Origin: an uncultured Bacilli bacterium
GTDB lineage: Bacteria; Bacillota_I; Bacilli_A; RF39; UBA660
Assembly: GCA_947628245.1 (NCBI GenBank)
Contig: CANQZH010000008.1
Span: forward strand, 1 to 18,766
Length of the DNA stretch: 18,766 bases
Direction of reading: 5' to 3'
The notes beneath the pieces were generated by a model. It saw nothing but the letters and a program-made list of their open reading frames with translations, was not told the origin of the DNA and ran no database searches. The translations under genes were made by a program, and so were the position numbers. Numbering within the stretch: position 1 is the stretch's first letter; every line of letters begins with the position of its first letter. Shown here piece by piece: positions 1-6,406 of the stretch.

Positions 1-426
1 ATTGGAAGATTAGATTATGATACAACAGGTCTTCTTTTATTAACTAACGATGGAGAATTAACTAATCTTTTAAGTCATCCTAAAAATGAAATATTAAAAA
101 TTTATACAGCTAAGGTTAAAGGTCTTATCACGCCGCAAGAGTTTATGGCAATTAAAAAAGGTATAGTAATTGATAAAAGAGTTGTGAAAGTTTCTTATTT
201 AAAAATTAAGAAAAATGAAGAAGCTAATACAACATCAGTTAAGATTGGAATTGTTGAAGGAAGAAATCATATTGTTAAAAAAGTTTTGGCTAGTATTAAT
301 CATCCCGTATTAAAATTAAAAAGAGATTCTTATGCGTTTTTAGATTTAGAAGGATTAAAAGTTGGAGAGTATCGTTCTTTATCAATTAAAGAAGTTAAAA
401 AATTATATGCTTTAGGTCAAAAATAA
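1..426 (+). CDS. rluB: RsuA/RluB-family rRNA pseudouridine synthase, 3' part (5' end outside window)
   Basis: Converts a specific uridine in rRNA to pseudouridine. The frame is open from base 1. The first residues contain the family signature GRLDYDTTGLLLLTNDGE, with the catalytic aspartate at fragment residue 5, so the missing part is the N-terminal S4-like domain and the start of the catalytic domain. The C-terminal part keeps EGRNHIVKK, matching the family EGRNRQVRR-like segment that precedes the end of the catalytic fold. The stop TAA is at 424-426, at the edge of a hairpin shared with the convergent ferredoxin gene. RluB (23S) is the usual member in Bacilli; RsuA or RluE/F specificity cannot be excluded from this fragment. 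The family is certain, the exact target is not. Confidence 0.9.
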   Translation: MGRLDYDTTGLLLLTNDGELTNLLSHPKNEILKIYTAKVKGLITPQEFMAIKKGIVIDKRVVKVSYLKIKKNEEANTTSVKIGIVEGRNHIVKKVLASINHPVLKLKRDSYAFLDLEGLKVGEYRSLSIKEVKKLYALGQK

Positions 427-455
427 AACTGCTATTTTAAGCAGTTTCTTCAGTT
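426..455. terminator. Bidirectional terminator between rluB and ferredoxin
   Basis: Perfect 8-bp stem AAACTGCT (426-433) / AGCAGTTT (440-447) with a 6-nt loop. On the minus strand it is followed by a T-rich run (TATTTTT), and on the plus strand by a weaker T/C-rich run. The ferredoxin stop codon (437-439) lies in the loop. It serves the two convergent genes, and the minus-strand direction looks stronger. Confidence 0.8.
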
Positions 456-664
456 TCTTCTTCCTTTTCATCATTTACTTCTTCAAAAGAAATAATGCCT
501 ACTGGACAAGATTCAATCGCATTCATTAAAGCTTCTGAATCTAAATTTTCATTACTTTTAGGAATTGAATAACCTTCATCATTAAAAGTAAAATGTTCAG
601 GGTCTATACCTACACACGCTCCACAACCAATGCAATCATCAGTTAAAACTTTAATTTTTTTCAT
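437..664 (-). CDS. fer: Single-cluster [4Fe-4S] ferredoxin
   Basis: Small cytosolic electron carrier of 75 aa. Cysteines C11, C14 and C17 (CIGCGAC) plus C53 followed by proline (SCPVG) bind one [4Fe-4S] cluster; a second cluster motif is absent, as in Bacillus-type Fer. The tail is a run of Glu/Thr residues and is highly acidic. The frame is open further upstream, but the ATG at 664 is chosen because GGAGAG lies about 9 nt before it and because the -10 box at 686-691 would place the RNA start near 679, inside any longer ORF. It has its own promoter and is convergent with rluB. The redox partner is not indicated by the neighbours. Confidence 0.92.
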   Translation of the reverse strand: MKKIKVLTDDCIGCGACVGIDPEHFTFNDEGYSIPKSNENLDSEALMNAIESCPVGIISFEEVNDEKEEETEETA

Positions 665-685
665 TCTTAATCTCTCCTTTAAATC

Positions 686-714
686 ATTATAAATATTATT
701 TTTTAAAAAATCAA
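686..714 (-). promoter_or_regulatory. SigA-type promoter of ferredoxin
   Basis: On the minus strand TTGATT (709-714), a 17-nt spacer and TATAAT (686-691). The predicted RNA start is about 15 nt before the ATG, so the leader is barely longer than the ribosome binding site. Confidence 0.8.
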
Positions 715-748
715 TAAATAAAACATATTCAAATTCGACAAAATATGT

Positions 749-768
749 TATATTTATTAAGAAAGGAT
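749..768 (+). promoter_or_regulatory. Extended -10 promoter and RBS of the tail-anchored acidic protein
   Basis: TATATT at 749-754 is preceded by TGT (746-748), an extended -10. The -35 region is weak. GAAAGGAT at 761-768 precedes the ATG at 777. The gene is divergent from ferredoxin, with 112 bp between the start codons. Confidence 0.5.
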
Positions 769-776
769 AGGTTATC

Positions 777-1670
777 ATGAAAACAAGAGTCGAAAAATAT
801 AAAAATGATAACGAAAATTATATACCTAAAAGGACAAGAAAGAATGAACAACTTTATGAAGAAATTAAAGATAGTGAGTTGGAAAATTTTTCTATTGGAA
901 TGAATGCTAAAGTAATTGGGGAAAATCCTAATCAAATTGATATTGATAAAATAAAAGAAATTTTAGAAAAAAATTATCAAGATCCTCCTAAGAGAAGAAG
1001 TATTGAAATTACCAAGGAAGAAGAATCTTTAGAACAACTAGAATTAGAAAAGACAAGGGAATATGATATAAATGCTATTTTAGAAAAAGCTAGAGAAGAA
1101 AAAGAAGTTGATTATCAAGAAGAAAGATTAAAAAAGGTTAGAGATACTCAGTATGATATTTTAAAAAATTTAGATTTAGATGATAATAAAGCTAAAGCAA
1201 GTAGTAAGAAAACTAAAGATGAACTTTTAGAACTTATTAATACGATAGAATTAAATGAATATCAAAAAAAGCAAAAAGCTAAACAACAAAGTAGTGATGA
1301 ACTTGATCCTTTAGATATCTTAAGTGATTTAAAAGGTAATGATGGAACAGTTGTTGTTGAAGCTCAAGATTTTGAAAAAGAAATGGCTACTTTTGAAATG
1401 AAAATGAATACTAAAGAAGAAAAGATGGAACTACCTAAAGAAGAACTTAAAGTTGTTGTTGAAGAAGATAAGGAAAAAACTTCGGAAGATATAGATAAAA
1501 GTTTTTATACGGATAGTATGACTTTTAATAAAGATGATTTTGATTCTTTCGCGGATGTTGATGCTAAAGGTAGTGTTTTAGTTAAAGTATTAATTGTGAT
1601 TATTTTCTTAGCTATTATTGGAGGAATTGTTTTATTTTTAAATGACTTTTTGAAATTAGGTTGGTTTTAA
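777..1670 (+). CDS. Acidic coiled-coil protein with C-terminal membrane anchor, unknown function
   Basis: I do not recognise this 297-aa protein. About the first 265 residues are highly charged, rich in Glu, Lys and Asp, and predicted largely helical, with several stretches likely to form coiled coils (around 60-165). One hydrophobic segment at roughly 268-290 (VLVKVLIVIIFLAIIGGIVL) ends seven residues from the C-terminus. This is the layout of a tail-anchored protein with its bulk in the cytoplasm. There is no signal peptide. The start ATG has GAAAGGAT at a good distance. The gene stands alone, divergent from ferredoxin and followed by a weak terminator. A scaffold or envelope-associated role is possible but not shown. 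Confidence 0.75.
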   Translation: MKTRVEKYKNDNENYIPKRTRKNEQLYEEIKDSELENFSIGMNAKVIGENPNQIDIDKIKEILEKNYQDPPKRRSIEITKEEESLEQLELEKTREYDINAILEKAREEKEVDYQEERLKKVRDTQYDILKNLDLDDNKAKASSKKTKDELLELINTIELNEYQKKQKAKQQSSDELDPLDILSDLKGNDGTVVVEAQDFEKEMATFEMKMNTKEEKMELPKEELKVVVEEDKEKTSEDIDKSFYTDSMTFNKDDFDSFADVDAKGSVLVKVLIVIIFLAIIGGIVLFLNDFLKLGWF

Positions 1671-1679
1671 CCTTTTTTT
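1658..1679 (+). terminator. Weak terminator-like hairpin before yunB
   Basis: Short stem AGGTT (1658-1662) / AACCT (1669-1673) with a 6-nt loop, followed by a run of seven T (1673-1679). The stem is weak. The T-run abuts the CATATAAT box of the next gene. Confidence 0.5.
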
Positions 1680-1692
1680 CATATAATTTAAT
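1680..1692 (+). promoter_or_regulatory. CATATAAT box, 5 nt from the yunB start codon
   Basis: CATATAAT at 1680-1687 fits both a SigA -10 (TATAAT) and the SigE -10 consensus (CATACAnT). Only five bases separate it from the ATG and no Shine-Dalgarno sequence is present in the 20 nt before the ATG, so the transcript would be leaderless. No convincing -35 is visible for either sigma factor. Confidence 0.55.
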
Positions 1693-2397
1693 ATGAGAAT
1701 AAGAAGAAAAATTAATTATGTTAAAGTAGAGATTGGCTTATTTATTATGGGAGTAATTATTACGACTTGTTTGCTTTTTTTAAGTTTTAATCGCATAATT
1801 AGTCCTAAATTAAGTTATATTGCTAATTTAGAATTTACAAAAGTTGTAAATCAAGTGTCAAGTAGTTATCAAAATTTGCCTAATTTTTCTTTAGATGATC
1901 TTTTAATTGTTACTTTAAATGATAAGAATGAGATTTTAACTGTTGATTATCAAATGCAAAAAATTTATCAAATATCAAATGAAGTAACTAAAGAGATTAT
2001 GGAAAATATTAATAAAAGTAGTTCTTCTCCTTATTTGACTGATTATCATCAAGACAATACAGTTTTACTTATGATGCCAATGGGAATAGTAAGTGATTAT
2101 GTTTTTTTAAATAATTTAGGACCTAGAATTCCGGTTGTTTTTCATTTTGTTAATTCAGTATTTACTAATGTGAAAACGAAAATGACTAATTATGGAATTA
2201 ATAATGCTTTAGTAGAGATTTATTTAGAAGTTTCTTTAAAGTATGATTTAATAACGCCAGTGCAAATGCAAAGTCAAAGTCTTGATTTTAATGTATTATT
2301 AGGAGCTAAAATTATTAATGGAACTGTTCCTAATTGGTATGGAAATGAACTAATCACGCAAAGTAGTAGTATCAAAAATGATTTTTATATGATATAA
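1693..2397 (+). CDS. yunB: Sporulation protein YunB homologue
   Basis: 234-aa membrane protein. In B. subtilis YunB is a SigE-dependent protein made in the mother cell and needed for efficient sporulation; its biochemical role is not known. Visible here are an N-terminal basic stretch, one membrane segment (about 12-33) and then an extracytoplasmic domain. The family's most conserved blocks are present: LGPRIPVVFHF at about 142-152, TNVKTKMTNYGINNALVEIY in the second half, and a VPNWYG block near the end. Length agrees with the family. The start is the first ATG of the frame and has no ribosome binding site, which fits the CATATAAT box 5 nt upstream. It is monocistronic. Assignment is by the pattern of conserved blocks and is strong. 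Confidence 0.88.
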   Translation: MRIRRKINYVKVEIGLFIMGVIITTCLLFLSFNRIISPKLSYIANLEFTKVVNQVSSSYQNLPNFSLDDLLIVTLNDKNEILTVDYQMQKIYQISNEVTKEIMENINKSSSSPYLTDYHQDNTVLLMMPMGIVSDYVFLNNLGPRIPVVFHFVNSVFTNVKTKMTNYGINNALVEIYLEVSLKYDLITPVQMQSQSLDFNVLLGAKIINGTVPNWYGNELITQSSSIKNDFYMI

Positions 2398-2458
2398 GAA
2401 TTTAAATAATAATAAATCTTAGGCTTTTTGCAAGTTTTCGGTCATAAAAAAAACTTCT

Positions 2459-2467
2459 TGCTATAAT
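2459..2467 (+). promoter_or_regulatory. Extended -10 element in the yunB downstream gap
   Basis: TGC-TATAAT (2459-2467) is a good extended -10 box with no clear -35. An RNA starting near 2474 would run into the hairpin at 2516-2575. It lies just after a small inverted repeat, AAGTTTT (2432-2438) / AAAACTT (2450-2456). Confidence 0.4.
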
Positions 2468-2503
2468 ATGTAAAAAAAAGCTTTATTTATTTTATAAATG
2501 TTA

Positions 2504-2509
2504 TATAAT
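2504..2509 (+). promoter_or_regulatory. -10 box of a putative small RNA
   Basis: TATAAT at 2504-2509, with TTTATT at 2482-2487 as a poor -35 (16-nt spacer). The expected RNA start, about 2516, is exactly the first base of the hairpin that follows. Confidence 0.45.
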
Positions 2510-2515
2510 ACAAAT

Positions 2516-2575
2516 AGCACTTGGTTTGTGTTTTGTTTTGAACGACATATATACTAAACTCAAGTGCTTTTTTTG
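2516..2575 (+). ncRNA. Putative ~60-nt small RNA closed by its own terminator stem
   Basis: No gene fits the 250-base gap 2398-2647. It holds a long-range hairpin: AGCACTTG (2516-2523) pairs perfectly with CAAGTGCT (2561-2568). The stem is extended inward by GTTT (2524-2527) / AAAC (2556-2559) with one bulged base, leaving a loop of about 28 nt, and it is followed by seven T. A perfect -10 box lies 6 nt before the 5' arm, so the RNA would begin at the base of the stem and end in its T-run. It matches no riboswitch or known RNA family that I can recall. Alternatively it is only a terminator with an unusually long loop for yunB or for a transcript from 2459-2467. Confidence 0.45.
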
Positions 2576-2620
2576 TGAATAGAAAATTAAAAAAAAATTA
2601 AAGACTTTTCGTTAGAAATT

Positions 2621-2640
2621 TGGTACAATGGTTATGGTGA
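2621..2640 (+). promoter_or_regulatory. Promoter and RBS for the 268-aa gene and yutD
   Basis: TGG-TACAAT (2621-2629) is an extended -10; the -35 region is weak. GGTGA at 2636-2640 lies 7 nt before the ATG at 2648, which decides that start over the second in-frame ATG at 2654. Confidence 0.6.
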
Positions 2641-2647
2641 ATAAAAT

Positions 2648-3454
2648 ATGGGTATGGATGAAGTAATTAGTGAAGAAATAACATTAGCTATTGAAAATTA
2701 TTTGTCTACTAAAGAACAAGCTCTTTCTAGTTCTTTGTCTTTTCCTGTCATTATAATTAGAACCTTAGTAGAAATTTATGGTGAATTGGAAATTATTAAT
2801 CCGTATTTAACCAAGAATAAAAAAGCTTTTGATAGTAACTTATTAAAATATGGTTTTCCTAAAGAAAAATTAAATGATTTTAAAAAGTGTTTTGAAGCTT
2901 TTTGTCATACTTTAAAAGAAAGTAATAATATCTTTTTAGTTAGAATTGAACAATATTTAATTGAAATGTTTTTTTTAAAAAAGAAAAGAATTGGGTTAAT
3001 GCCTGATGAATTAGCTAATTTTAAAAAATATATTTGTTTATCTGATAATACTTATTTAACTGATTATACTAATTATTATATTGAAGATAAAAAATTACTT
3101 GATTATTATTTTGCTAGACAAAATTATTTAAGTGAACATACTATTGATTTAACACCTGTTAAAAAAACAACATTGTTTATTGATGCTTATTTATTATTAG
3201 GTTATACAGTTGAAGAAGTATCAAAAATGACTTCTGAAGAATTAGAGAGTGCTAATCATAAAGTATATGCTTTCTTTAAAATAGATGAAAACGATGAGAA
3301 TAAAAGGGATTTACTAATTGATGCGGTTAATTATTATAAAAGATATGGTAATCGTCTTACTACAGGTAATGGTTATGTTGATTTACTTTTGATTGTAAGT
3401 GTTGTAGCAACTTTAGTATTGACGTTATTTATTGTAGCATTAAGAATTTCTTAA
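2648..3454 (+). CDS. Tail-anchored helical protein, unknown function
   Basis: A 268-aa protein that I do not recognise. Residues 1-235 are rich in Leu, Ile, Tyr, Lys and Glu, without cysteine motifs or recognisable catalytic signatures. One hydrophobic segment near the C-terminus (about 244-265, VDLLLIVSVVATLVLTLFIV) would anchor it with its bulk in the cytoplasm. There is no signal peptide. It is followed after 11 bases by yutD with a strong ribosome binding site in between, so the two are probably co-transcribed; no link in function can be read from that. It is the second tail-anchored unknown within 3 kb, after the gene at 777, but the two sequences are not obviously related. Confidence 0.75.
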   Translation: MGMDEVISEEITLAIENYLSTKEQALSSSLSFPVIIIRTLVEIYGELEIINPYLTKNKKAFDSNLLKYGFPKEKLNDFKKCFEAFCHTLKESNNIFLVRIEQYLIEMFFLKKKRIGLMPDELANFKKYICLSDNTYLTDYTNYYIEDKKLLDYYFARQNYLSEHTIDLTPVKKTTLFIDAYLLLGYTVEEVSKMTSEELESANHKVYAFFKIDENDENKRDLLIDAVNYYKRYGNRLTTGNGYVDLLLIVSVVATLVLTLFIVALRIS

Positions 3455-3465
3455 GAGGTGGGTTT

Positions 3466-3753
3466 ATGGATAAAGTTAAATTATTAGATCAAGAATATTT
3501 AGTTTTTCGAAATGAAAAAGATGGTTTTAATTTAGAGGAAGTTGAAAAAATTATTACTGATTATTTTAGTGATTTTGATTATATTTTAGGGGATTGGTCT
3601 TATGGAAAATTAAGATTAAAAGGTTTTAATAGTCGAACTAATCCTAATTTTAAAAGTATTAATGATATTGATAAAGTTGATGAATATTTAAAGAATTATT
3701 GTGCATATGGTTGTAAATATTTTATTTTAGCAAAAGATAATATTGCAGAGTAA
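3466..3753 (+). CDS. yutD: YutD family protein (DUF1027)
   Basis: 95-aa cytosolic protein of a conserved Bacilli family without assigned function. The family core is clear: YILGDWSYGKLRLKGF at about residues 39-54 and a C-terminal block YCAYGCKYFILAK (about 78-90) with its conserved cysteine pair. The ATG follows AGAGGTGGG at a good distance. It lies 11 nt after the tail-anchored gene and probably shares its mRNA. In B. subtilis yutD is in the yun/yut neighbourhood that also contains yunB, yutH and yutI, all of which have homologues within 4.3 kb here. Confidence 0.88.
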   Translation: MDKVKLLDQEYLVFRNEKDGFNLEEVEKIITDYFSDFDYILGDWSYGKLRLKGFNSRTNPNFKSINDIDKVDEYLKNYCAYGCKYFILAKDNIAE

Positions 3754-3771
3754 TAAAAATTTTGTTATAAT
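3743..3771 (+). promoter_or_regulatory. SigA-type promoter of the Pro/Val-rich protein
   Basis: TTGCAG (3743-3748), 17-nt spacer, TATAAT (3766-3771) with an upstream TGT making an extended -10. The -35 lies inside the 3' end of yutD. GGAGAGAGGG at 3784-3793 precedes the ATG at 3799. Confidence 0.75.
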
Positions 3772-3798
3772 TTTGTTTAGAATGGAGAGAGGGTTCCA

Positions 3799-4773
3799 AT
3801 GAAAGAAAAAGTAATATTAACAAAAGCAAATGGAGAAATTGAAGAAAGAAAGGTAATAGCTCATTTTAAATCTTTAGATGAAGCTAGACCTAATATTAAA
3901 GATGTTCCTATTTTGATTTTAGATAAAAATGAAATGAATAATGGTAATAATGTTTTAGAATTTATGTGGCAAAAAGATGGAGTATATCAAGCTGTTAATG
4001 ATGATAATGCTTGGAGTGAATTAAAAGCTACCATTGTTGATATTATTAAAAATAATGCTCAAAATATTAGCTATATAAGTGATGAAAATGTAAAAACTGA
4101 TATTGGAGCTGGAAGAAGTCTTGGTTTAACTGTTGCTCAAACTGATGCTTTAACAGCTAACTTTAAAACTTTGGCTGTAACAGCAACTCCAGTTGTTGAG
4201 AGTACCCCTGTTATCGAAAGTACGCCTGTTGTTGATATGCCAAGTGTTGTTCCAACTGATGTATCTACTAATAATGTTATAAGTGAAGTTCCAAGTAGTG
4301 AAAGTGTTCCTCCAGTTGTGAGTGATGTTCCAGTAAGTGAAGCACCAGTTATAGAACAGGCTCAACCAGTAGATGTTCAACCTGTTAATACTGCTCCAGT
4401 TATTGAAAATCCAGTTGTTAGCGAACCAGTTAATCCAGTTGTAGATACTCCAGTAGTTAGTCAAGTAGTTGAACAAGCTCCAGTAGAAAGTGGAGTAGAA
4501 ATAGTATCTGAAGAAAAAGAAACTGATTTTGATAAAATGCAAAAAGAAATTGAAGCTGCAACTAGAGAATATCAAGAGAAGATTGAAAGCATTGTAAATG
4601 CTTATAAAAAAAAAATAAATGAAACAATTAATGAAGCTAATAGTTTAAAAGCTCAAGCAAATGATCATTTAAAAAATGCGCAAGCTGCCGAACAAATTGC
4701 GACAATGGCTTATCAAAATTCCGTTGGAGTAAGCGAGCAAGCACCCAGTTTGGAATTACAAAAAATTGCTTAA
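3799..4773 (+). CDS. Three-part protein: N-terminal domain, Pro/Val-rich linker, coiled coil; unknown function
   Basis: 324 aa, no signal peptide and no membrane segment, so probably cytosolic. Residues 1-125 form a compact-looking domain that I cannot place with confidence; its beginning (VILTKANGEIEERKVIAHF) faintly recalls DUF1292-type proteins. Residues about 130-235 are a low-complexity linker built from short units such as TPVVES, APVIE and NPVVS, with Pro, Val, Ser and Glu dominating. Residues about 237-305 are rich in Glu, Lys, Ala and Gln and look like a coiled coil. The layout suggests a scaffold or adaptor with an extended spacer. It has its own promoter and terminator. An open frame on the opposite strand over the linker encodes only Asn/Trp/Phe-rich nonsense. 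Confidence 0.75.
   Translation: MKEKVILTKANGEIEERKVIAHFKSLDEARPNIKDVPILILDKNEMNNGNNVLEFMWQKDGVYQAVNDDNAWSELKATIVDIIKNNAQNISYISDENVKTDIGAGRSLGLTVAQTDALTANFKTLAVTATPVVESTPVIESTPVVDMPSVVPTDVSTNNVISEVPSSESVPPVVSDVPVSEAPVIEQAQPVDVQPVNTAPVIENPVVSEPVNPVVDTPVVSQVVEQAPVESGVEIVSEEKETDFDKMQKEIEAATREYQEKIESIVNAYKKKINETINEANSLKAQANDHLKNAQAAEQIATMAYQNSVGVSEQAPSLELQKIA
4184..4500 (+). repeat. Degenerate in-frame repeats encoding the Pro/Val-rich linker
   Basis: Short imperfect units with the core ccagttgtt or ccagtagtt recur about every 15-30 bases, giving PVV/PVI/PVE motifs. Such tracts change length easily by recombination or slippage. Confidence 0.6.
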
Positions 4774-4798
4774 TCTAAGATTATTCTTAGATTTTTTT
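4772..4798 (+). terminator. Terminator of the Pro/Val-rich protein gene
   Basis: Perfect 8-bp stem AATCTAAG (4772-4779) / CTTAGATT (4786-4793), 6-nt loop, then a run of T to 4798. It overlaps the stop codon and abuts the CATATATT box of the next gene. Confidence 0.88.
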
Positions 4799-4811
4799 CA
4801 TATATTGTACT
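4779..4811 (+). promoter_or_regulatory. CATATATT box, 5 nt from the yutH start codon
   Basis: CATATATT (4799-4806) fits the SigE-type -10 CATACAnT. GATTATT (4779-4785), 13 nt upstream, resembles the SigE -35 (kmATATT) but lies in the terminator stem-loop. The ATG follows after five bases with no Shine-Dalgarno sequence. The arrangement is the same as at yunB: T-run, CATATA box, 5 nt, ATG. Confidence 0.5.
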
Positions 4812-5738
4812 ATGAAAGATAAAATACGATATGAATATAAAATTGAAGTTGATGATTTAGAAGAAAAAACTAATTATTATTATTTTCAGTTAAATAATCA
4901 AGATTTTTATTTGACTAAAGTTAGAAGAAACATAACAGAGTTTCAAGAATTAATTAAACTATATCAAGAACTTTTAAATAAAAATTATCCAGTTCATCAA
5001 ATTATTTTAACAGTTAATGGTTCTTATACTATTTTAGTTAATAATGAAGTTTATGTATTGTTAATGGTTAATAATGCTAGTATGGAATATAGTTTAGATG
5101 AGATGTTAAAGATTTGGGATATGATGCCAATTAATAATTTAAATACATCTTTACAAAGACCTGATTGGGGTAAATTGTGGAGTGATAAAATTGATTATTT
5201 TGAGTATCAAATTGGTCAAATGGGAATTGGTAAAAAAGTTGTTATTAATACTTTTGGTTATTTTGTTGGTTTAAGTGAAAATGCTATTGGTTATGTTAAT
5301 AAAGTTAATATGATGATTAAACCTTTAAATAAAAAAATTGTTTTGGCCCATAATCGGGTTAAATATCCTAATACTCATTTAAATTATGATAATCCCTTAA
5401 ATTTTGTTTTTGATTTAGAAGTAAGAGATGTGGCTGAATATTTAAAAGGAGAAGCTTTGGAAGATATAGAATATGCTTTAATTGATTTAAAAGCTTATTT
5501 AAATTTAAGAAAATTAGATTTATATTCTTTAAGTATGTTATATGCTAGACTTATTTATCCTAGTTATTATTTTGATTTATATGAAAATGTGATGAATTTT
5601 GATGTTGATGAAGATTGTTTAATAAAAATAATGGAAAAAACTCCTCAAATTGAAGAGTTTTTAAGAAAAAGTTATGAAATTATTGTTAATTATGGACCAA
5701 TTGAACCAGTTGATTGGCTTATAAGCTCACCACAATAA
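4812..5738 (+). CDS. yutH: Spore coat-associated protein YutH homologue (CotS-like kinase fold)
   Basis: 308 aa. YutH of B. subtilis is a spore coat-associated protein of the CotS family, which has an aminoglycoside-phosphotransferase-like fold. Blocks matching YutH are SENAIGYV (about 155-162), a histidine block LAHNRV with H180, FVFDLEVRDVAEYLKGE starting with D201, and LYARLIYPSYYFD (about 250-262). The kinase catalytic motif is altered: the usual HGD is HNR here and the metal-binding DFD is FDLE, so it may be a pseudokinase, as suspected for the family. The ATG is the first in frame, has no ribosome binding site and sits 5 nt after a CATATATT box. The 3' end overlaps the convergent yutI homologue by 20 bp; yutH and yutI are neighbours in B. 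subtilis too. Confidence 0.78.
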   Translation: MKDKIRYEYKIEVDDLEEKTNYYYFQLNNQDFYLTKVRRNITEFQELIKLYQELLNKNYPVHQIILTVNGSYTILVNNEVYVLLMVNNASMEYSLDEMLKIWDMMPINNLNTSLQRPDWGKLWSDKIDYFEYQIGQMGIGKKVVINTFGYFVGLSENAIGYVNKVNMMIKPLNKKIVLAHNRVKYPNTHLNYDNPLNFVFDLEVRDVAEYLKGEALEDIEYALIDLKAYLNLRKLDLYSLSMLYARLIYPSYYFDLYENVMNFDVDEDCLIKIMEKTPQIEEFLRKSYEIIVNYGPIEPVDWLISSPQ

Positions 5739-5943
5739 CTCCTTTAATACTAGGAATTTCTTCTTTAATATAGCTTTCAATATTATCTTTAACTGTTATA
5801 TCTTGATAACCACAATTAGCACAAGCACCAGTTAATTTAACATAAACATAATCATCTTCATATTTTATAAATTCTATGTCGCCACCTTCCATATTTAAAA
5901 AGGGACGAATATCATCTAGTAGTTCTTTGATTTTTTCGATCAT
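5719..5943 (-). CDS. yutI: NifU-like C-terminal domain protein (YutI type), Fe-S cluster carrier
   Basis: 74-aa stand-alone NifU C-terminal domain. Members carry or deliver Fe-S clusters to apoproteins. The metal-binding pair is CANC (C41, C44) in the expected context GACANCGYQDITVKDNIE, preceded by the conserved block NMEGGDIEF at about 17-25. Length is as usual for YutI-type proteins. ATG at 5943 is preceded by GAGGTGA. It is convergent with yutH (20-bp overlap of coding ends) and divergent from the S1-domain gene, with which it shares a promoter region. Confidence 0.92.
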   Translation of the reverse strand: MIEKIKELLDDIRPFLNMEGGDIEFIKYEDDYVYVKLTGACANCGYQDITVKDNIESYIKEEIPSIKGVIVVSL

Positions 5944-5960
5944 AATTTCACCTCTTAAAC

Positions 5961-5989
5961 ATTATAAAAGCTAATTTATTTGTTGTAAA
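5961..5989 (-). promoter_or_regulatory. SigA-type promoter of yutI
   Basis: On the minus strand TTTACA (5984-5989), 17-nt spacer, TATAAT (5961-5966). Its -35 overlaps the -35 of the divergent promoter at 5980-6008. Confidence 0.78.
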
Positions 5990-6020
5990 GTAAAAAACGT
6001 GTTATAATGTTGTCGGTGAG
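5980..6020 (+). promoter_or_regulatory. SigA-type promoter and RBS of the S1-domain gene
   Basis: TTGTTG (5980-5985), 17-nt spacer, TATAAT (6003-6008), then GGTGAG at 6015-6020, five bases before the ATG at 6026. The -35 shares bases with the divergent yutI promoter. Confidence 0.72.
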
Positions 6021-6025
6021 TTTTA

Positions 6026-6361
6026 ATGGAATCGTATCAAATTGGGAAAGTTGCATACGGGTCCGTTACGGGTTTAGAAAACTATGGTATCTTTTTAAGT
6101 TTTGATGAAGGATATACTGGTTTAATACATATTTCTGAACTTAGTGAGCATTTTGTAAAAAATGTTGGCGATTATGCCCAGATAGGGGATGTTATTCCGT
6201 GTATTATTTTAGAAATTGATGAAGATTTAAAACAAATGAAATGTAGTATTAAAAATACTATATATGCAATGGATAAAGAAAATGAGATTGATCACGGCTT
6301 TGCCCCGTTGAAAAAGCAACTTCCATTATGGATTAATGAAAAATTAAAAGAGCTTTCGTAA
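6026..6361 (+). CDS. yugI: S1-domain RNA-binding protein, YugI / CvfD type
   Basis: 111 aa. One S1 domain at about 5-75 (IGKVAYGSVTGLENYGIFLS, then GLIHISEL, VGD and a hydrophobic strand ending in IDED). It is followed by the C-terminal motif typical of the YugI/CvfD group, GFAPLKKQLPLWINEKLKEL, which corresponds to GFNTLKDKLEEWI in B. subtilis YugI (general stress protein 13). Known members bind RNA or the 30S subunit and act post-transcriptionally. It starts at ATG 6026 behind GGTGAG, is monocistronic, and is followed by a good terminator that overlaps its 3' end. The group assignment is fairly sure, the symbol less so. Confidence 0.85.
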   Translation: MESYQIGKVAYGSVTGLENYGIFLSFDEGYTGLIHISELSEHFVKNVGDYAQIGDVIPCIILEIDEDLKQMKCSIKNTIYAMDKENEIDHGFAPLKKQLPLWINEKLKELS

Positions 6362-6373
6362 GTTCTTTTTTTG
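6347..6373 (+). terminator. Terminator of the S1-domain gene
   Basis: 9-bp stem AAAGAGCTT (6347-6355) / AAGTTCTTT (6360-6368) with one G-T pair and a TCGT tetraloop, followed by T. Confidence 0.85.
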
Positions 6374-6406
6374 TGTCAATTTACTGTCAAAATTTTAAGA
6401 GAATTA

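Noticed and set aside
729..935. Open frame on the minus strand over the start of the 297-aa gene
   Set aside because: Phe/Ile-rich composition with no ribosome binding site, antisense to a better-supported gene.
4150..4575. Open frame on the minus strand over the Pro/Val-rich linker
   Set aside because: Translation is mostly Asn, Trp, Phe and Tyr, a by-product of the repeated sense codons; no family resemblance and no RBS.
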